A stretch of DNA of 64,000 nucleotides from assembly GCF_036373705.1 (NCBI RefSeq), contig NW_027102711.1:1-64000 (forward strand), read 5' to 3'. Positions 22,325-34,234 of the stretch are shown here, one piece after another (position 1 is the first letter of the stretch; each line of letters starts with the position of its first letter). The DNA comes from Amia ocellicauda (lineage: Eukaryota; Chordata; Actinopteri; Amiiformes; Amiidae). The notes beneath the pieces are model-generated. The model saw only the letters and a program-made list of their open reading frames with translations. It had not been told where the DNA came from and ran no database searches. The position numbers and the translations under genes are program-made.

Positions 22325-22535
22325 ACATGCTAGAAAGTCATTACTATGTTATCTTAAAGGCTAACTAAGCAGAACATATATCATTATAGAACAGAGTCCA
22401 TAGGTCTACACATGGTTTTAGGGAACAGGCACGTAGGTCATACCGTTTGACATTGTTTCCAAGGTTCTCATCGTAAATAACAAACAGAAATCAAACTAGC
22501 TTCTGGCCTGACCTTCTAGCTTGACTCTATCTTTC
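22325..22535 (-). repeat. Module R1 (copy 3)
   Basis: Duplicate of 9524-9735, ending where the LTR element begins. Confidence 0.75.
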
Positions 22536-22539
22536 CGCC

Positions 22540-25500
22540 TTATATACTTGGTGAATAATTGAGGAAGTAGCACCAAGTGACCACATTAGGCTGCCTGAGG
22601 GTTTCTGGGGAGTGTAGTTGTCTAGGGTCGGTTTTCTTCCCTAGAGTGCAGACCTTGCAGCAGACCTGGCCTGACATGTCTGCCATGTATGACCCTGCCC
22701 CTTGGTTTGTCCCACATCCTCCCCCCCAGCTGCGACCCCATAGGTCGAGCGACAGCCGCAAAAAAGCATGCACCCGGGACAGCCCATCAACATTCCCCAT
22801 GGCCTTCCCTGGCCTGTGCTGCAGGGTGAAATGAAAATGTTGGAGACTCAAAAACCACCTCATCACACGGGCATTCCTGTCTTTCGAACGATGCATCCAA
22901 GTGAGGGGGGCATGGTCAGTGATCAGGGTGAAGTGCCTGCCCAACAAATAGTATCGAAGACTGTCCAAAGCCCACTTCACTGCCAAACATTCTTCTTCAA
23001 CTACCAAATAATTTATTTCATTGGATTCCAACTTTCTGCTAAGGAACAACACCGGGTGTTCGTGATCACCCATTCTTTGGGACAAAACCACTCCGATCCC
23101 CACCTCAGAGGCGTCCGTCTGGACTATAAATTCTTTCTGAAAGTCAGGTACCATTAAAACGGGGTTGCGGCAGAGCGCCTCCTGTAGGCTCCGGAAAGCC
23201 CGGTTTGCTGTATCACCCCATCTAACCATATTGGGTTCTGTAGCCTTAGTCATATCAGTCAGAGGGGCCGCTAAGGTAGCATAGTTGGGAATAAACCTCC
23301 GGTAATACCCAGTTAACCCTAAAAATGCCCTAACCTGCTTTTTATTGACAGGCCTAGGCCAAGAGTTTATGGCTTCAACCTTGGATATTTGGGGTTTCAC
23401 CATACCCCTCCCTACTGTATAGCCCAAGTATTTGGCCTCTTCCAACCCCAAATTGCATTTGGTTGGATTAGCCATCAGGCCTGCTGCATGTATTGAATCC
23501 AATACCGCTTGGAGCTGAGACAAATGTGATTCCCAATCTGGACTGTGAATGACCACATCATCTAAATATGCTGCCGCATACGTCCTGTGTGGTCTAAGTA
23601 TGTGGTCCATCAACCTTTGAAAGGTGGCAGGAGCACCATGCAGGCCAAAGGGCATCACTGTGTAGTGAAACAGACCATCTGGGGTTGCAAAGGCTGTTTT
23701 TTCTTTGGCACCCGGGGTCAAGGGAATCTGCCAGTAGCCCTTGGCTAAGTCAATAGTTGAAATATAGCGAGCATTCCCAATATTCTCTAACAATTCATCT
23801 ACTCGGGGCATTGGGTATGCATCAAACTTTGAAATTTCATTAACCTTTCTAAAATCATTACAGAATCTCCAGGAGCCATCAGGTTTGGAAACCATGACTA
23901 TAGGGCTGGACCACTCACTGTGGGATTCTTCAATAACCCCTGCCTCCAGCATTTCCTTAACCTCATTTCTAATAGTGTTCCTGCGAGCTTCTGGTACCCT
24001 GTAAGGCCTCATATTTACCTTCTTTCCTGGGAGAGACACAATGTTGTGAGAGACTAAATGGGTACGCCCCGGTATGCCTGAGAAAACTTCCCTATTACGT
24101 ATTATCAAGTCGTTCACCTCCTTCAACTGGTCAGGTGACAAGGCAGCTGCAATATTCACCTTCGGTGTCCCTAGTGGCTGAGGGGGGTAAGTCAACATCA
24201 ACACTTCCCTGTCCTTCCAGGCTTTTATTAAGTTGACATGATATATTTGTTCTGGGGGTCGGCGGCCGGGTTGCTGAACCTTATAGTTCACTTCCCGTAT
24301 TCGCTCTATAATCTCATAAGGTCCCATCCACGTAGCCAGAAATTTACATTCTACAGTGGGAACCAACACCAACACCCTATCACCAGGCTGGAACACCCTC
24401 AGTGTAGCCTGACGATTATAGGCGAATTGTTGGTGTTCCTGTGCCTGCCTTAGGTGCTCTCTCACAATGGGAGTGACTGTGGCTATTCTCTCTTGCATAG
24501 CATTGATGTGCTCGACTACACTCCGGAAAGGAGTGGACTCGTGTTCCCACGTTTCACGGGCTATGTCTAATATCCCCCTGGGGTGCCTCCCATATAACAG
24601 TTCAAAAGGCGAAAAGCCCAGGGAAGCCTGTGGGACTTCCCTAATGGCAGACATCAAGTAGGGCAGCATGAATTCCCAATTTTTCCCATCCTTATCGATT
24701 ACCTTTCTTAGCATGGACTTCAGGGTCCTATTAAATCTCTCAACCAACCCATCTGTTTGTGGGTGGTAGACTGATGTTCTCAACTGCTTAACCTGCAACA
24801 ATTTACACAGATCGGTCATAACCTTAGACATAAAGGGTGTGCCCTGATCTGTTAATATCTCCCTCGGTATCCCCACCCTACTACACATCAACATTAGCTC
24901 TTTTGCAATACCTTTTGAAGCCATGGTCCGCAGTGGAATGGCTTCTGGGTACCTGGTGGCATAATCCAAAATAACCAGTATATACTGATGCCCTCTGGCT
25001 GATTTCGGGAGAGGTCCCACCACATCCATAGCTATCCTAGCAAAGGGGGTCTCTATGATGGGCAAAGGGACCAGTGGGCTTCTGAAGGCTGGTTTAGGAG
25101 CATGTATTTGACATTCAGGACATGAGCTACAATGTTCTGTCACGTCTGCATGTACGCCTGGCCAGTAAAACCTCCTCAGGAGTCTATCCTTGGTTTTGTC
25201 CATCCCCAGATGTCCCCCCAGGATATGCCCATGTGCCAGATTGAGAACTGTTCGTCTGAATGGGGTGGGAACTAGCAATTGCTCCACAATGTCCACCCCT
25301 ATCTTATTTACACGGTACAATAGGTCATTTTTTACCATAAAATAAGGATAAGCTGTTGGCGGGTCTGCAGTAGTCATAGGGGTCCCATTTACTACCTTCA
25401 CATTTTCTTTAGCATAGTGTAGAGTGAGATCTCGCACCTGTGCGCTGCCAAAATCAGTGGGGAGTCCCTCTAACACTGACACTTCTACATTGTCAGCTTC

Positions 25501-25587
25501 AGGGGTCTCTATGAATGGATTCTCACCCACCCTGCTAGTGCTGGGTTCCTCACCCTCCATAGGGTCATCTACGTCACTACATTCCAC
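22540..25587 (-). CDS. Gmr1-like pol: integrase, then reverse transcriptase and RNase H
   Basis: A 1015-codon open frame. Residues about 75-170 hold the integrase zinc finger and linker (HGHILGGHLGMDK, CSSCPEC). Residues about 180-340 are the integrase core, with MDVVGPL, ILTDQGTPF and QTDGLVERFNRT. Residues about 400-460 hold a C-terminal integrase segment. Residues about 520-720 are reverse transcriptase (DAYPMPRVDELL, TIDLAKGYWQIPL, YLDDVVIHS). Residues about 800-960 are RNase H (VQTDASEVGIG, DHAPLTWMH). Typical Ty3 elements place integrase last; here it is first, as in cod Gmr1 and its deuterostome relatives. The protease is upstream in a separate region. The last 70 or so residues read through LTR-adjacent sequence and are probably not functional. 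Confidence 0.9.
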   Translation of the reverse strand: MECSDVDDPMEGEEPSTSRVGENPFIETPEADNVEVSVLEGLPTDFGSAQVRDLTLHYAKENVKVVNGTPMTTADPPTAYPYFMVKNDLLYRVNKIGVDIVEQLLVPTPFRRTVLNLAHGHILGGHLGMDKTKDRLLRRFYWPGVHADVTEHCSSCPECQIHAPKPAFRSPLVPLPIIETPFARIAMDVVGPLPKSARGHQYILVILDYATRYPEAIPLRTMASKGIAKELMLMCSRVGIPREILTDQGTPFMSKVMTDLCKLLQVKQLRTSVYHPQTDGLVERFNRTLKSMLRKVIDKDGKNWEFMLPYLMSAIREVPQASLGFSPFELLYGRHPRGILDIARETWEHESTPFRSVVEHINAMQERIATVTPIVREHLRQAQEHQQFAYNRQATLRVFQPGDRVLVLVPTVECKFLATWMGPYEIIERIREVNYKVQQPGRRPPEQIYHVNLIKAWKDREVLMLTYPPQPLGTPKVNIAAALSPDQLKEVNDLIIRNREVFSGIPGRTHLVSHNIVSLPGKKVNMRPYRVPEARRNTIRNEVKEMLEAGVIEESHSEWSSPIVMVSKPDGSWRFCNDFRKVNEISKFDAYPMPRVDELLENIGNARYISTIDLAKGYWQIPLTPGAKEKTAFATPDGLFHYTVMPFGLHGAPATFQRLMDHILRPHRTYAAAYLDDVVIHSPDWESHLSQLQAVLDSIHAAGLMANPTKCNLGLEEAKYLGYTVGRGMVKPQISKVEAINSWPRPVNKKQVRAFLGLTGYYRRFIPNYATLAAPLTDMTKATEPNMVRWGDTANRAFRSLQEALCRNPVLMVPDFQKEFIVQTDASEVGIGVVLSQRMGDHEHPVLFLSRKLESNEINYLVVEEECLAVKWALDSLRYYLLGRHFTLITDHAPLTWMHRSKDRNARVMRWFLSLQHFHFTLQHRPGKAMGNVDGLSRVHAFLRLSLDLWGRSWGGGCGTNQGAGSYMADMSGQVCCKVCTLGKKTDPRQLHSPETLRQPNVVTWCYFLNYSPSI

Positions 25588-25601
25588 CCCTATGTTTTCA
25601 G

Positions 25602-27042
25602 TTAATTTTCCCCAACCAAAACCTTCACTGTCGACTCAACTGGAACCAGGTCTACTTTTAGCTCTAGTTGTGGGATCGAGGCAACTTCTGGCTTACAGTT
25701 TTCAGTGTGCATTTCCAATTTACTATGTTTTCTATCTAGTTTTCCAAAATTAGGAAAATATCGTCCCAGTATCACATCATATGGCATGTTGGGTACCACA
25801 CCGACTTCGTAATCTAGTTTCCCGGCCTCTGTCTGTATGTTTACAAGGGCTGTGGGATAGGGGCGTGTGTCACCATGTGTGCATGTGATACTGAGCTCCT
25901 GATGTCTATCCAGCTTGTTGGTCGCTACTAATTTTTCTGTGACCAGTGTAACCATACTGCCAGAGTCGAGTAGAGCAGCCACTTCTTTCTCATCGACTAT
26001 CACTGTACACATGTGTTTTGGATTAGGTACTCCGCCTATGAAAACATCCGTCCCAACAGGGCAGGCATAAAATACCGGTTTCTCTTTCCCCATATCACAC
26101 ACATTACATTGCATTGGTTCCTCTCTACCTGGGCAGTGGGCCGCAATATGTCCTACTTTGTCACAATTGTAGCAGACAATTGGTTGTGATGGTGACCCCC
26201 TATAACCCTTAGTCTCGGCTTTAGGCCCCACCTTTGCCCCCCCCAGTCTTGCTCTTTTCTTCCAGTCCAGCGCGTCATGTTTCCCAGAGTACTTTGGAAC
26301 CATCTTACCCGGTCCGCTGGTTCGTCATGGCCTGGGGAACGAGTTTTTAACCTCCGGTACATGCTCTGCTGCTCCGGCTGTATAGAACCGCTCTACAATG
26401 GCCACCAAGGTGTCAGCGGACAGCACCTCATTCTGGCCAACCCAGCGTCGAACGTCCTTGGGCAAACAGCGTTGGTAGTTGTCAAGGACTATGGCCTCCA
26501 CCACCTCGGCTGATGAATGGACCTCTGGCTGTAGCCATTTCCTGGCCAGATGGATCAGATCAAACATCTGCGTTCGGATTGGTTGTCCTGGTTGGTAGGC
26601 CCACTGCTGAAACCGATGTGCCCTCACTGCGGTGGTCACGCCCAATCGGGTCATTATCTCCGCTTTCAATTTATCATAGTCCTGGGCGTCCTTCAGCTCC
26701 AGATCAAAGTACGCTTTCTGTGCATCCCCTGCCAGATAAGGTGCCACAAGCCCTGCCCAGGAATCTTTTGGCCATCCCTCTCTCTGCTGTCCTCTCAAAG
26801 GTCATAAGGAAGGCCTCAACATCGTCCTGTTTTGTCATTTTCTGCAGAAAGTGATTGGTGCGGGGAGTGGAATGGGTTGCAGCCCCCTGTGGCCCAATCC
26901 TGGTTGCAAGTGCTTCAACACTCTCTTTCAGCTCTTTAGTCACCTTTTCCTGCTCTTCTCTAAACATTTTATTTGTATCATGCTGGACCTGCAGTGCTTC
27001 CTGATGCATCCGCATAGCATCCTGGTGAGCCACCTGCTGCAC
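25602..27042 (-). mobile_element. Gmr1-like gag and protease region, copy B
   Basis: Same parts as copy A: coiled-coil start, SCAN-like segment, zinc knuckle CYNCDKVGHIAAHC and retropepsin ALLDSGSMVTLV followed by the YDVILGRYF flap/helix region. It lies immediately upstream of pol on the element strand. Confidence 0.75.
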
Positions 27043-27154
27043 CCTGGTCGCTTCCTGTTGGGCTATTACAGCCTGTAGTTTTTTTTTTTTTGGATAAAAA
27101 AATTCACTCAGCCAGTCTGGGTTTCATGAGGTGCTGCCCGCATTCTACACCAAA

Positions 27155-27644
27155 TGTGACAAAACGCCTTGGCTGTACACATGTGCGGGTCTTCTCTGTG
27201 ATCTTCTTAGGAGTAAAAACCAGTCATGACCCAGGGAGGAGGTTGCAAATACAGGGCTGTGCCTGTATGTTTACTTCAAACAAAACAAATCTGAAAACAA
27301 AACCTAACTCACACTGGAGTTGTAACTAATCTTACATAATCATTCTATTTTAAACAAAGTCTGGAATAAATAAGTCTTGGCTTTCTCCTTATGAGCTACC
27401 TCTGTTTTCCAGATAACTCACCCTATTGTCTCTCACTTCTCTCTCTCTCAGGCCCGCCTTATATACCTGGTGAATAATTGAGGAAGTAACACCAAGTGAC
27501 CACATTAGGTGCTAGAATGGCTGCCTGAGGGTTTCTGGGGAGTGTAGTTGCCTAGGGTCGGTATTCTACCCTAGAGTACACACCTTGCAGCAGACCTGGC
27601 CTGACATATCTGCCATGTATGACCCTGCCCCTTGGTTTGTCACA
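27155..27644 (-). repeat. 5' LTR of Gmr1-like element, copy B
   Basis: Offset exactly 12,800 bp from the copy A LTR, with the same ends. Confidence 0.8.
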
Positions 27645-28265
27645 ATACATACATACATACATATACACGGAAAATAAATAATAGAATTATGAATCACAAT
27701 AAGATGTAATGAAGTACAGAAAAAGAAAATGTAATAAAATGTGATCTTTAATACATACAAATAAAGAAAATAGGTATACCATTTCCAGATTCCTTTTTTG
27801 AAATACAATGACATGCATTACAAACGAGTATTTACATTATATTTACAGCCGGTGCTCGTGTGTCACTGTGTCCCTCAGGCTGTGGTTGGCGCTGACATAT
27901 TGGGCAGAATGTGTCCCTTATTTTGGGCTAAAGCTTTCTGTGGAGGGGAACGTGGATCAGTTTGTACCATTTTTGGGAGGATCTGCCTTGTTGGGGCGGA
28001 GCTGTGATCCAGGTGAACAGCAGATCGGGCATAGGTGGGCATGTGGGCAGAGGAGTAGGAAGGCCGGTCAAGCAAATAAGCTTGCTAAGGTACACAGCAG
28101 CAGCAAGCAGCCCCCACATCCAGCCAGCCAGCCAGTCTGGCTAGCAGTGACTGAGTGGTTGACAGACGGCAAGCAACGGAATGTTCATGCTCTGTGATGT
28201 CATAGCAGTCAGCTGAGAGAGGCTTGTGATGTCATCGCTGAGCTGGCTGGCTGGCTGGCTGGCTG
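27645..28265 (-). mobile_element. Short LINE-tailed non-autonomous element (copy B2), cut by LTR element
   Basis: Counterpart of 14845-15465. Confidence 0.7.
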
Positions 28266-28322
28266 GCTGTGTGTGTGTCTGTGTGTGTGTGTGTGTGTGT
28301 TTGCGTGTGTCTGTCTGTCTGT
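28266..28322. repeat. (TG)n-(TCTG)n microsatellite
   Basis: Counterpart of 15466-15524, a few bases shorter. Confidence 0.95.
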
Positions 28323-28578
28323 CAATTCATTTCAATTCAATTCAAAGGTGCTTTATTGGCATGATCTATCACAATATTGCCAAAGCAGATACAAATGTTC
28401 TATCAATCAAGACAAAACATTGCAATACAAGATTCAGTGGAACAAATATAGTACACATTGAAATAAAATTAAGTAGGATATAAACCATATTTGTTGTTTG
28501 TATCAAAATTTGTGTCATGACATCAGAAAAATCACTGTTTTTATTTTGTTTTGCAAATGGAGTGCCACAGGCTGGTGT

Positions 28579-31500
28579 CTACACACTGTCTCGCAGGCTG
28601 TGGCAGGTGGATACATATTGCGCTGCTAAGAAGGCAGTGCGCTCCTCCTCTCCCAGCAGGACGGGGAGTTTGCAGCAATCGGGGATCATGCTGAACTCAG
28701 GGATATGCATTTTTAATATTTTAAAGTATGTCTCCCTGATTTTTGTGTATTTAGGGCAGGACAGCAGGAAATGCGCCTGTGTTTCGACCTCCCCTAGGTC
28801 ACACTGGCTGCACAGCCGCTCTTCTCTGGCAACCCAGAATTTTCTGTAGCGGCCTTTTTCAATGGCGAGGCTGTGGTCACTGAGCCTGTATTTAGTTAGA
28901 TTTTGTCTCTCTTTTATATTTTGGATTTTTAAGTATTCAGCCAATGTAATGTTTCTATTCAGGGCCCGGTAGCATTCCAATTTGTTTTGTAATTCTAATT
29001 CGTGTCTCTAATCTTTTGTGTATTTGCTTTTCAGGTACATGTCAATTTTCCCAATTGTTGTTGTTTTGGTCATTGTGTGTTCGGGCTCTGTGAGCCTCAG
29101 AGCCGTGGGGGCGTTTCTGTGTACGTGTAAGATGTTTTTATTAAATTCTAGGTGGAATATTTCCATGGGGCTTTTGTCCCAATTGTTGTTATTGAGGTTC
29201 ATGAGGGGACCCCACACTTCGCTCCCATATAGCAGGATTGGTTGGATGATGGAGTTTAATATTTTAATCCAAATAGTTATTGGTATTGTTGTTTTCCCAA
29301 ATTGTGTCTTTATGGCATAAAATGCCCAGCGTGCCTTGTCTTTTAATGCGTTTATAGCCAGGCTGAAGCTCCCTGACGCACTGATGGTCAGGCCAAGGTA
29401 GTTGTATCTGGTGCAGTGCTCTAATCCAGTGCTGCCCAGAGTGAAGCGGTACCTGTTTCCCTGAGATGGGGCTTTTTTCTGGAAAACCATAACTCTGGTC
29501 TTGTCCAGATTGACTGCCAGGGCCCATTTCTGACAGTACTGCTCTAGCAGCGCCAGGTTCTGCTGAAGCCCCTGCTCTGTGGGCGACAGCAGCACCAGGT
29601 CGTCTGCATAGAGCAGGAACTTGATCTCTGTGTCATGGAGAGTTAGGCTGCGGGCGTCAGACTGCTCCAACACTGTGGCCAACTCGATGATGTAGATGTT
29701 GAACAGTGTTGGACTCAGACTGCAGCCCTGTCTCACTCCCCGCCCCTGAGTGAAGAACTCTGTTCTTGAGTTGCCAATTTGAACTCCGCATTTGTTTTCA
29801 GAATACATTGATTTAATGATGTCATAAACTTTACCCCCTACACCACTCTGTAGAAGTTTATAAAATAATCCCTTGTGCCAGATTGAGTCAAATGCCTTTC
29901 TAAAGTCTACAAAACAGGCAAATATTTGTCCTTTATTGTTTTGGGTATATTTATTTATGAGGGTGTGTAGAGTGTAAATATGATCGGTTGTGCTGTGTTT
30001 TGGTAGGAAGCCAATCTGACTCTTATTCAGGACACTGTGCTTGGTAAGGAAGGCCAGTATCTGGGCGTTGATGATACTGCAGAACACCTTCCCCAGGTTA
30101 CTGCTCACACAGCTGCCCCAGTAGTTATTGGGGTCTAATTTGTCTCCACTTTTAAAAATCGGGGTGATCAATCCTTGATTCCCGACCTCAGGGAAACACC
30201 CGGCTCTCAGCACCAGGTTAAAGAGTTTGAGCAGAGCCTCCTGCAGCTGCGGGCTGCTGTGCTTCAGCATCTCAGGGCTGATGCTGTCGGGGCCGCTGGC
30301 TTTCCTGGGTTTGAGGATTTTGAGTTGATGTTTTAGTTCCTGTATTGTAAATGGGTTATCTAAGGGATTTTGGTTATTCTTAATGATTTCTTCCAATTTA
30401 TTTAGGTTTTTTAATATTTTAACCTGTTCTGGCTTTGGATTGTTTTCAACATTTTGGTAAAGTTTTTCAAAGTGTGTTTTCCAGATTTCTCCATTTTGAA
30501 TTGGTATTTCATTTTTTGTTTTTGGGGTATTTATTCTGCCCATATAGTGGTCTTTTTTCTTACTGAGGAGTTGCTTGTAGTGCCGCAGGGCCTGGCAGTA
30601 GGCGAGCCTCCTGGTTGTCGGGCTCTCTGTGTTTAGTGTTGGAGAGATGTCTCAGGTGTTTCCTAGAAGTTTCACACTCCTGGTCACACCACTGTTCTTT
30701 TTTTCTTTTAGACGATTTCATATTTTGGTTTTTAATTGTTTTAATGTTTGATTTTAAAGCCAGTCTCTCAAATATTTCATTCAGTGTTTTGGTGGCTGAG
30801 TTTATTCCGTTTTGGTTTATTTGATAGTGTGAGGATTGATATCTGTCTAACATGTTTTCAATCTCATCACTATTCAGGGCTCTTGTGTAGTTCTCTGTGC
30901 TGGGCTCTGACCATCTCTAACTGGGTGGCAGGGAGACCAGTTTTGTGGGAAGTTTGGCTCTGACTTGTGGCTGCGCTGATCTTTTTAGGTAAAGTGTTAT
31001 TTGGCTGTGGTCTGATAGTGGAGATTGTTGTCTGACTATAAACGCATTGTTGGCTTGTGGGTCCAGGTCAGTTATGGCGTAGTCCACCACACTGCTGCCC
31101 AGAGCCGAGCAGTATGTGAATCTCCCCAGAGAGTACCCCCTGGTCCTGCCATTGATGATATATAGACCCAGGCTTTTACATAGGCGCACTACCTGCTTCC
31201 TGCTCTTGTTTACCACGCTGTCGTGGCTGTGTCAGTGTGGAGGTGTGTGTGTGGCACAGCGGGGAGTCTCCGAACAGGTGTGTGTTCCCCTCTGTATTGA
31301 TGTAGTCCATCTCTCTGCCAGTCCTGGCATTGAGATCGCCACACAGCAGTACAGAGCCCAGGGTCTGGAAGTGGCAGATTTCGTTTTGAAGCTCATGAAA
31401 GCCTTCCTCATTATAGTAGGGGGAGTCTGCGGGTGGCATATAAATTGCACATAGGTATATATCTGTGTTATTTTGTAGGGTGTCTTTTCTGATTTTCATC

Positions 31501-31813
31501 CACAGGTGTGTGTCTCCTCTCTGTACTGGGCATAGGGCTGCTCGGAGCTCCTCCCTGTACCACACGATAATCCCCCACGAGGCCCTGCCACACCTGACTT
31601 TGGGTTTTTTATAGGAGGGCACAATCAGCTCCCTGTATCCATTGTATCCATCCAGTGTATAGACATATCTGCACAGCACCAAGTCTCTACAAGAATGAAA
31701 ACATCTGAACTATTTACAGTGTTGATCAGTTCAGGGCCTGTGCTCTTCATTCCAAAAGTTGAGGAGCGTAAACCCTGCATATTCCAACTGCTTATTTTAA
31801 AGGACATGTTCAT
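28579..31813 (-). pseudogene. LINE ORF2 (endonuclease and reverse transcriptase), broken, copy C
   Basis: Same domains as copy B. The RT frame 30543-29008 (511 codons) keeps motif A (VDFRKAFDS), motif B (GVRQGCSLSPT) and YADD. It lacks about 5 bp near 30600 that copy B has, which splits off the linker region 30853-30560. Endonuclease pieces lie at 31813-31625, 31682-31176 and 31216-30917. The C-terminal CCHC-like piece lies at 28980-28579. Confidence 0.85.
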
Positions 31814-32018
31814 ATATTTTATTATACTTGTCTCTTCTACATAAGAAAGTTTAATTTGTGGTCTACAACTGATATTATATTACTATTAATAATTATATAT
31901 GGATATACATAATAATCACTCAAAGATTTTATCTTTGCATCAAAATATCAGAATAATTAAATCACATTTTTTCTTACTCTCCATCTCCACAACCATATAT
32001 ATGTGTGTTGAGGCTCAG

Positions 32019-33893
32019 TTAACTCAGCAGTGTGGAACAGATGACACTGAGGAGTTGCCTTATCTGGGCCAGCTGGGCAGCATCGGGCCTCCAGGCTCTG
32101 GAAGCCGCTGCTGCGTGGCTGTGTGGCTGTGCTGGTCCCCGGCTGTCCGCTCTGCTGTGCTGGACGGGCCCTCTGGGGATGGGGGGGTGGGGAATGGGGC
32201 CGCGGGGTCTCAGGGGCTGGGGCTGGGGTGGAGCCGGTGGCTGGGGATGTGGCCGGGGGCTGGGGGGTTTGCTCCTGGTCTCGAGGTGGGGGTGTGTGGG
32301 GTTTCGGCCCAGGGTTGTGTCCTTGAGGACCTTTGAGATGATCCTCACACCCGTCTTGTTGAGGTGGACGTGGTCATACAGGTGATGTGGCTGGATGTCT
32401 CAGTGGTGTGCCAGGTGGACGTTGGGGAGGAGGGCACATCTTCGGGACACTTCTGCGTTGATGGCCTGGATGATGTGCAGGGGCACGTCTGTGCGGGGCA
32501 GCAGTGTGGAGATGGAAATTTTGGCAGTTGGGAATTCCTCTGTGGCTTTCGTTGCTACCTGTCTCAGGGCTGAGGCCACATCGCCCCTGCGGGCACTCAG
32601 GTCGTTAGTGCCGGTGTGGATGAGGATGTGTTTGACTTGGCAAAGCCTCCTCTTGGAGAGCAGCTCCAGGGCTCTCTGTGCTGTGGAGCACCAAAGCTTT
32701 TTCACTTTTCGCCCAGGGAAGAGGCGCCTCTCAACCAGGAACTTCCCATTGGATTCGCTCAGAATGACCACCTCTGCATTGACCTGCCACTCCGGGTTTG
32801 TGTCGGGAGTGGTGGGGGCAGCGGGTGTGTTTTGGGGGAGTGGCGTTTCAGGGGGTTGTGTATTAGTGGCAGGTCTGGTGATAGTGGGTGTGTCAGGAGT
32901 GGTGGGGAGTGTGGGTGGATCAGTGGGTGCGTCAGGGGTTGGAGGTGTTGTGGGGTCAGTGCAGTGCAGTCTCTGTGCTCCAGTGATGTGTAGCTCCTCT
33001 CTTAGCTCCTCCAGCTGGCTCTGCAGGCTCCTCAGCTAGCTGTGCTGGGGTGTCCAGGTCAGCTCCTCCCTCGCTCTGCGCAGCTCCGTCCTCAGGGTTT
33101 GGCTCTGCTCCTCCAGGTCTCTCACTGCTGCTCTCAGCTCATGGATCTCAGCCTTGTGCTGCATCTTTAGTCTGTGCATCTCATCCCGGAGCTGATCACA
33201 CAAGGAGGTCTGGGCCAGGGTGCTCAAGGTCTGCTCCCTGAACTCCGCAAACTCCAGCTCCAGCACTGATAGGCATTCCTTTAGTGTTTTAATGTTGCTG
33301 GAGAGTTTTGGGGAGACAGGGGGGCAGTCTGTGGGAGATGGGGCACTGTCTGGCTCCGTGTGGCTGGGGGCAGACTGCAGGGTGGCCGGCTCTGGCTCTT
33401 GTTTCTCTACCTCAGTCTGCTGCTTTGAGGTGTGGAAGCCGAGAGCTAATTGGTCCAGGCTGCTCTCGCTGCCCTGCACCATGATGGTCCCGTTGTGGTA
33501 TACATTAAAAGTGAGCATCACACTGTCTGTGTCTTTCTCTACCAGCACTGAGATCTGCCTGCCTCTGCTAATGCCCCTCTTGTTGTTATTGGGGTATGTC
33601 TGGCACAGGGTTTTGTGAAAGGCGGTGTAGAACAGTAGATTGTTCTTGACCCTGTTTTCTCCTTTACCGGTGTAGTCTAGGATGAGGGTCTCAGGAGATG
33701 CTCTCATCACAGCTTGTTTGTAGTCCTTCTTAGCCTGTGCAGAGCGAATGTCTTCAGGGTATCGGATTTCAAAAGGCAGCTCTGCAGTCAGACTGCTGTT
33801 CGATAGATTTCTATCAGTCTCAGTGGCAGTTGGGCTCTCTCCTACTGTCACTCTATTCAAATCGGAGCTCTGCATTTTCATTGGCTGAGTCAA
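32019..33893 (-). pseudogene. LINE ORF1 (coiled coil, esterase), broken, copy C
   Basis: The N-terminal and coiled-coil part is open for 285 codons (33893-33036), longer than in copies A and B. It ends at the same TAG as copy B. The esterase part lies at 32771-32400 (SESNGKF, HTGTNDLS) and the proline-rich tail at 32348-32019. Confidence 0.8.
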
Positions 33894-34180
33894 CTACTGA
33901 GAATGCTTATTTATTTTATTAATACATATTTTTTTGTTTAATTATTTGTCTCTTACCTCCAATTCTTGTCTTCAGCTTTTCTTTTCTGACTTTTCTTCCT
34001 GAACTGTCTCTCTGCTTTCTTCTTTTTGTGTTTCTCTTAAAATTATTATTTTTTGAATACTTTTTCTTCTGAATTTCTATTCCATGTCTTCTGTGTATGT
34101 TTATAGTGCTATATATTCATTTGTAAATCACAAATTAAATCCGCTTATGTATAAAAACAAATGTTTTTTAGGAGCTCATA

Positions 34181-34234
<54 letters not shown>

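Larger units (their letters stand above)
22536..27644 (-). mobile_element. Gmr1-like Ty3-type LTR retrotransposon (copy B, fossil)
   Basis: Same element and same insertion as copy A, duplicated with its flanks; it is 5109 bp like copy A. The pol region looks whole; the gag region looks broken in about one or two places, and the left LTR is represented by only about 180 bp against about 490 bp at right. The shared insertion point in both units shows that insertion preceded the tandem duplication. Confidence 0.88.
19552..32344. repeat. 12.8-kb tandem duplication unit, copy B
   Basis: Second unit, same order and orientation as copy A. It differs by scattered base changes and small indels (for example a ORF1 segment of about 64 bp present here but missing in copy A), which argues that the copies are real and not an assembly echo. 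Confidence 0.9.
28323..34180 (-). mobile_element. Near full-length LINE, copy C
   Basis: Second near-complete copy of the LINE at 15525-21355, minus strand, again bounded by (TG)n at the 3' end and (CT)n at the 5' end. ORF2 lies at 28579-31813 and ORF1 at 32019-33893. Confidence 0.85.

Noticed and set aside
22540-25587. Host gene derived from an integrase or polymerase
   Set aside because: It lies between LTR-related ends next to gag and protease, and is duplicated along with a large transposon nest; nothing suggests host use.
25602-27042. Host SCAN zinc-finger gene
   Set aside because: The SCAN-like segment is followed by a retroviral-type zinc knuckle and protease, so it is gag.
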